Shown: piece by piece, positions 61,000 through 64,000 of the stretch
Numbering within the stretch: the stretch's first letter is position 1
How the letters are laid out: every line of letters starts with the position of its first letter
DNA from: Dolichospermum sp. DET69
GTDB taxonomy: Bacteria > Cyanobacteriota > Cyanobacteriia > Cyanobacteriales > Nostocaceae
NCBI GenBank assembly: GCA_017355425.1
Contig: CP070233.1
Span: 3,699,501-3,763,500, forward strand
DNA length: 64,000 nucleotides
Direction: 5' to 3'
The notes under the pieces: model-generated
The model's input: the letters and a program-made list of their open reading frames with translations, nothing else
Database searches by the model: none
Told to the model about the DNA's origin: nothing
Made by a program: the position numbers and the translations under genes

Positions 61000-62052
61000 A
61001 TGGGTGTTTCCTCAACGGCTCCTCTCCTGCTTCGGGCTGCTCGTGGTGAACAAGTAGATCGTCCCCCTGTATGGATGATGCGACAAGCGGGACGCTATAT
61101 GCAAGCTTACCGAGATTTGCGGGAAAAATATCCTTCATTCCGCGATCGCTCGGAAATTCCCGAAGTAGCAATAGAAGTTTCCCTCCAACCCTGGAGAGCT
61201 TTCCAACCCGACGGAGTGATTTTATTTTCCGATATTGTCACCCCCTTACCAGGAATGGGGATTGACATGGATATTGCGGAAGGGAAGGGACCGATTATTT
61301 ATTCGCCCATACGCACTCAAGCACAAATTGAAAAACTGCGTCCCCTAGATCCAGAAACAGCCCTACCGTTTATCAAGACTATCTTACAGGCATTGCGCTC
61401 TGAAGTAGGTAATCAATCAACGGTATTGGGCTTTGTGGGCGCACCTTGGACATTAGCAGCTTATGCGGTGGAAGGTAAAGGTTCTAAAACCTATTCCATC
61501 ATCAAAAACATGGCCTTCTCAGATCCGACTATTCTGCATCAGCTATTAACTAAATTAGCTGATTCAATAGCTGATTATGTGCGTTATCAAATTGACTGCG
61601 GCGCTCAAGTGGTGCAAATGTTTGATTCTTGGGCGGGACAATTAAGTCCTCAAGATTATGATACCTTTGCTCTACCTTATCAGAAAATGGTGTTCGAGAA
61701 AGTCAAAGCAACTCATCCTGACACACCATTAATTTTGTTGGTGACAGGTAGCGCCGGACTTTTAGAAAGAATGGCTACCTCTGGTGCGGATATTATTACT
61801 ATAGACTGGACAGTAGATATGGCAGATGCCAGAGCCAGATTAGGTAAGCACGTAAAAGTACAGGGTAATCTTGATCCGGGTGTGTTATTTGGTTCTAAGG
61901 AATTTATCCGCGATCGCGTTTTGGACACTGTTCGCAAAGCCGGTAACTGGGGACACATCCTCAATCTCGGCCATGGTGTACTTCCAGAAACACCAGAAGA
62001 AAATGTGGCCTTCTTCTTTGAAACTGCCAAAAACCTCAACGCTTTGGTATAA
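61000..62052 (+). CDS. hemE: uroporphyrinogen decarboxylase
   Basis: Converts uroporphyrinogen III to coproporphyrinogen III in haem and chlorophyll synthesis. 350 residues, full length. Signature 1: [20 protein letters not shown], where the two conserved Arg residues bind substrate carboxylates. The catalytic Asp is in [14 protein letters not shown]. Signature 2: [20 protein letters not shown]. The C-terminal [18 protein letters not shown] is also conserved. The only gene on this strand nearby is an SDR 150 bp downstream, after a hairpin at 62060. Confidence 0.96.
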   Translation: MGVSSTAPLLLRAARGEQVDRPPVWMMRQAGRYMQAYRDLREKYPSFRDRSEIPEVAIEVSLQPWRAFQPDGVILFSDIVTPLPGMGIDMDIAEGKGPIIYSPIRTQAQIEKLRPLDPETALPFIKTILQALRSEVGNQSTVLGFVGAPWTLAAYAVEGKGSKTYSIIKNMAFSDPTILHQLLTKLADSIADYVRYQIDCGAQVVQMFDSWAGQLSPQDYDTFALPYQKMVFEKVKATHPDTPLILLVTGSAGLLERMATSGADIITIDWTVDMADARARLGKHVKVQGNLDPGVLFGSKEFIRDRVLDTVRKAGNWGHILNLGHGVLPETPEENVAFFFETAKNLNALV

Positions 62053-62059
62053 TCTGTAG

Positions 62060-62084
62060 GGTGGGCAATGCCCACCTGATTTTT
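62060..62084 (+). terminator. hairpin after hemE
   Basis: GGTGGGC/GCCCACC stem (7 bp) with a 3-nt loop, then TGATTTTT. It is the same palindrome type as at 33608 and 56340, so it may be a dispersed repeat that also serves as terminator. Confidence 0.6.
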
Positions 62085-62200
62085 AATGAAACGCAGATAA
62101 ACGCAGATGATGAAATATCTTATAATTAATTTGTGAAACCCGTTATTGAACTTTTTTGAATTACATTAATCATTAAATAACAACTAAAACCTTAAATTTC

Positions 62201-63157
62201 ATGACTAAAAAACGTATTTTAATCACGGGTGCAAGTGGCTGTATTGGTCACTATATCAGCGAAGCCTTAATTCAAAATACTAACCACGAATTGTATTTAC
62301 TGGTTAGAAACCCAAACAAACTACAAGTTGATACTACAGCCCGTCCCGGTATCACTGTTCTCCAGGGTGATATGCAGGAAATTGGTAAATTCTCTAATTT
62401 ACTCAAAACCATTGATATTGCCGTATTAACAGCCACTTCTTGGGGTGGTGAGGGCATTTTTGATATCAATGTCTTCAAAACCCTGGAATTAATGAATCTG
62501 TTAAATCCAGAAAAATGTGAGCAAGTAATTTATTTTTCCACTGCGAGTGTTTTGAACAACGATAATAAACCACTTAAAGAAGCGGGAGAAATCGGTACAG
62601 ATTATATCCGTTCTAAATATGATTGTTTGCATCAAATCGAAAAATTAGCTATTTTTCCGAAAATTACCACGGTTTTTCCTACTTTAGTTTTAGGTGGTGA
62701 TGACAAAAAACCTTATTCTCATCTCACATCTGGTATTCCTGAAGTTACTAACTATATTGATATCATTCGTTTTTTACAAGCAGATAGCAGTTTTCACTTT
62801 ATTCATGGGCGAGATATTGCTACAGTTATCCAATATTTAATTGATTATCCACCACAACAGGGAGATCCCCGTCGATTTGTTTTAGGACAATCTTCTTTAA
62901 CTGCTAATCAAGCTATTGAAGAAGTTTGTGCTTATTTAAATAAAAAGATTTACTTCCGCATTCCTCTATCTATAGGGTTAGCTAATGTAATTATTGTTTT
63001 ATTCCGGATTCAAATGGCAGCTTGGGATAGATTCTGTATGGATTATCGTCATTTTAGCTATGCTAACGCCATTAATCCTAGCAGTTTCAATTTGCCTAAT
63101 TACTGTGCAACTATGGCTGATGTTTTGAAAATTAGCGGTGTTAACAGTCCGCGGTGA
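62201..63157 (+). CDS. NAD(P)-dependent extended SDR / epimerase-like protein
   Basis: 318 residues. N-terminal RILITGASGCIGHYISEALI (TGxxGxxG) and the motif VIYFSTASVLNNDNKPLKEA, followed by YIRSKYDCLHQIEK with YxxSK-like residues at the expected SDR catalytic position. VFPTLVLGGDDKKPY and a C-terminal hydrophobic helix (IGLANVIIVLFRIQ) complete the protein. It resembles cyanobacterial NAD-dependent epimerase/dehydratase proteins of unknown substrate. It stands alone. Confidence 0.82.
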   Translation: MTKKRILITGASGCIGHYISEALIQNTNHELYLLVRNPNKLQVDTTARPGITVLQGDMQEIGKFSNLLKTIDIAVLTATSWGGEGIFDINVFKTLELMNLLNPEKCEQVIYFSTASVLNNDNKPLKEAGEIGTDYIRSKYDCLHQIEKLAIFPKITTVFPTLVLGGDDKKPYSHLTSGIPEVTNYIDIIRFLQADSSFHFIHGRDIATVIQYLIDYPPQQGDPRRFVLGQSSLTANQAIEEVCAYLNKKIYFRIPLSIGLANVIIVLFRIQMAAWDRFCMDYRHFSYANAINPSSFNLPNYCATMADVLKISGVNSPR

Positions 63158-63196
63158 GCAATTTATTCAAACTAATCCTTGCTTTCTAGCAATTCT

Positions 63197-63300
63197 TTAG
63201 ACATCTGGTAACAATTAAATATGCGTTTTCTAGAACCTTTGTAGAGCCAAAATCCCTGCGAACATCTCTACAATCTTTTTTACCAGATGTCTTTTAGTTA
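63197..63300. repeat. dispersed repeat with TTTAGACATCTGGTAA ends
   Basis: Inverted ends AGACATCTGGTAA (about 63200) and TTACCAGATGTCT (about 63281-63293) bound about 90 bp. The left part also occurs after murE at 46899. Possibly another small non-autonomous element. Confidence 0.65.
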
Positions 63301-63335
63301 AAGAATTTAGTAAAAGGTAAAAAAATCCTGCCCTT

Positions 63336-64000
63336 TTATATTGGCTCAAATTTAGCTATAGCATTGATAGCCTTTTGTAGGCTTGGAGAACATAACTTAG
63401 CCACTTCCATTTGCCAGTAGTTATTAACAAAGTGAATCAACTGTCCATTATAGTCTCTACCTACCTTTGCCGTGCTGTTGGACTGTGGAACTATAGCCTC
63501 ATGCAATTCACGTTTTTTAGATTTTCTCGCAATATTAATCAATGTTTGTTTCGGATCACTAATTTCGTCTACATTTTGAGGAATCAATATTTGTGAAACT
63601 GCCAAGAATTTGGCAAAGCTTTCTCTATCAGCTAAAATCCATGCTTCTACTTCCCTAAGAGGTTGTTTGAAAAGTATTAGATGAAACCGATAATCTCCAA
63701 AAACCTAACCCCCCTGCCCCCCTTCCCTACGAGGGAAGGGGGGTTTCAAAGCCTCTCCCCGCTTCGGGGAGAGGTTTGGAGAGGGGTTTATTTATACATT
63801 AAAAACTTTTCAAACATCCTCTAACAGCGATACGAAACAATAGATTAGGATGTTTTGGATATGGTAGCCATTCTTGAATTAGTTCCTGCGGACACTCTGC
63901 TGTGTCAAGGTCTGTTAAAACTATATAAGGCGTTCCTTTGGCAGCATTATTAAATCCTTTTATATTCTTTTTAAGATAGCCGAAACCGTTTTTAGAATAA
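63336..64000 (-). pseudogene. MITE-disrupted gene, DUF4276-like, continues past the window
   Basis: Minus-strand frame. From the window edge: YSKNGFGYLKKNIKGF, GTPYIVLTDLDTAECPQELI, PNLLFRIA. Then comes a 163-bp MITE; after its removal with one TAA the frame continues VREVEAWILADRESFAKFLA and SKKRELHEAIVPQSNSTAKVG to the stop at 63336. The acidic LTDLD and EVEAW residues resemble a TOPRIM-like fold as in DUF4276/RloB-type proteins that accompany AAA ATPases, but this is weak recall. The 5' end lies beyond position 64000. A short frame from TTG 63605 might be translated alone. Confidence 0.8.
63659..63821. mobile_element. MITE family b, copy 4 (163 bp), within a gene
   Basis: Same element and orientation as at 21824. 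TAA flanks both sides (63656-63658 and 63822-63824). Excision restores the coding frame of the host gene, proving both the boundaries and the 3-bp duplication. Confidence 0.92.

Overview
This 64 kb window comes from the chromosome of a cyanobacterium, most likely a filamentous Nostocales species of the Anabaena/Dolichospermum kind. The signs are many HIP1 octamers (GCGATCGC, for example 2063-2070 and around 46550), AT-rich DNA, cyanobacterial versions of minCDE, tyrA, murE, hemE, ctpA and corA, several cyanobacterium-restricted small families, and a very heavy load of small repeats. No rRNA, CRISPR array or prophage is visible. One unusual tRNA-like sequence is present.

Layout. 0.3-4.3 kb: minC-minD-minE and a four-carbon acid sugar kinase on the minus strand. 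4.3-7.2 kb: a decayed paralogue, a MITE, a PIN/UPF0175 toxin-antitoxin pair and a membrane protein. 7.2-13.3 kb: a 443-bp structured RNA element directly in front of ctpA, palindromic repeats, a solo IS605-type tnpB, a lipoprotein and a DUF1517-like gene. 13.3-16.4 kb: tyrA, a second PIN toxin-antitoxin pair and ychF. 16.8-21.6 kb: a 1057-residue membrane/repeat protein gene cut in two by an ISH3-family insertion. 22-30.6 kb: two FAD-dependent oxidoreductases, a VOC protein, hicAB, a HEPN-like gene, the tRNA-like locus, a fold-I PLP decarboxylase and DUF1993. 31.6-41.7 kb: an ABC-F ATPase, DUF1824, an ABC exporter, a sterol-desaturase/SDR fusion, a nuclease toxin-immunity pair and ggt. 42-49 kb: an EACC1-like/caspase pair, broken hicA-hicB, genes split by MITEs, a second copy of the 443-bp element, murE and Uma2. 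49-64 kb: a histidine kinase, a BON lipoprotein, an isochorismatase-like hydrolase plus cupin, an SDR next to sulfotransferase-cysC, corA, hemE and a gene broken by a MITE at the window edge.

Main discovery. Two 443-bp near-identical elements lie in opposite orientation (7213-7655 plus, 44757-45199 minus). They carry compensatory base changes in hairpins and each ends exactly at an ATGA tetranucleotide. I interpret them as HEARO / IscB omega-RNA elements without an IscB gene in the window. A third, divergent 3' end lies at 25056 and again abuts ATGA. In two cases the ATGA is the start codon of a gene (ctpA and an FAD oxidoreductase). In the third it overlaps a stop codon.

A second theme is genome erosion by small elements that can be reconstructed base by base. 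An ISH3 copy with a 5-bp duplication, a 163-186 bp MITE family with TAA/TTA duplications (four copies, two with demonstrable empty sites), a 122-bp insert with a 6-bp duplication, and a TA-duplicating 102-bp MITE all interrupt genes or other repeats whose frames are restored when the insert is removed. Conflict-type genes (three or four toxin-antitoxin loci, nuclease/immunity, caspase/EACC1, HEPN, a Pycsar-TM-like fragment) are scattered among the housekeeping genes.
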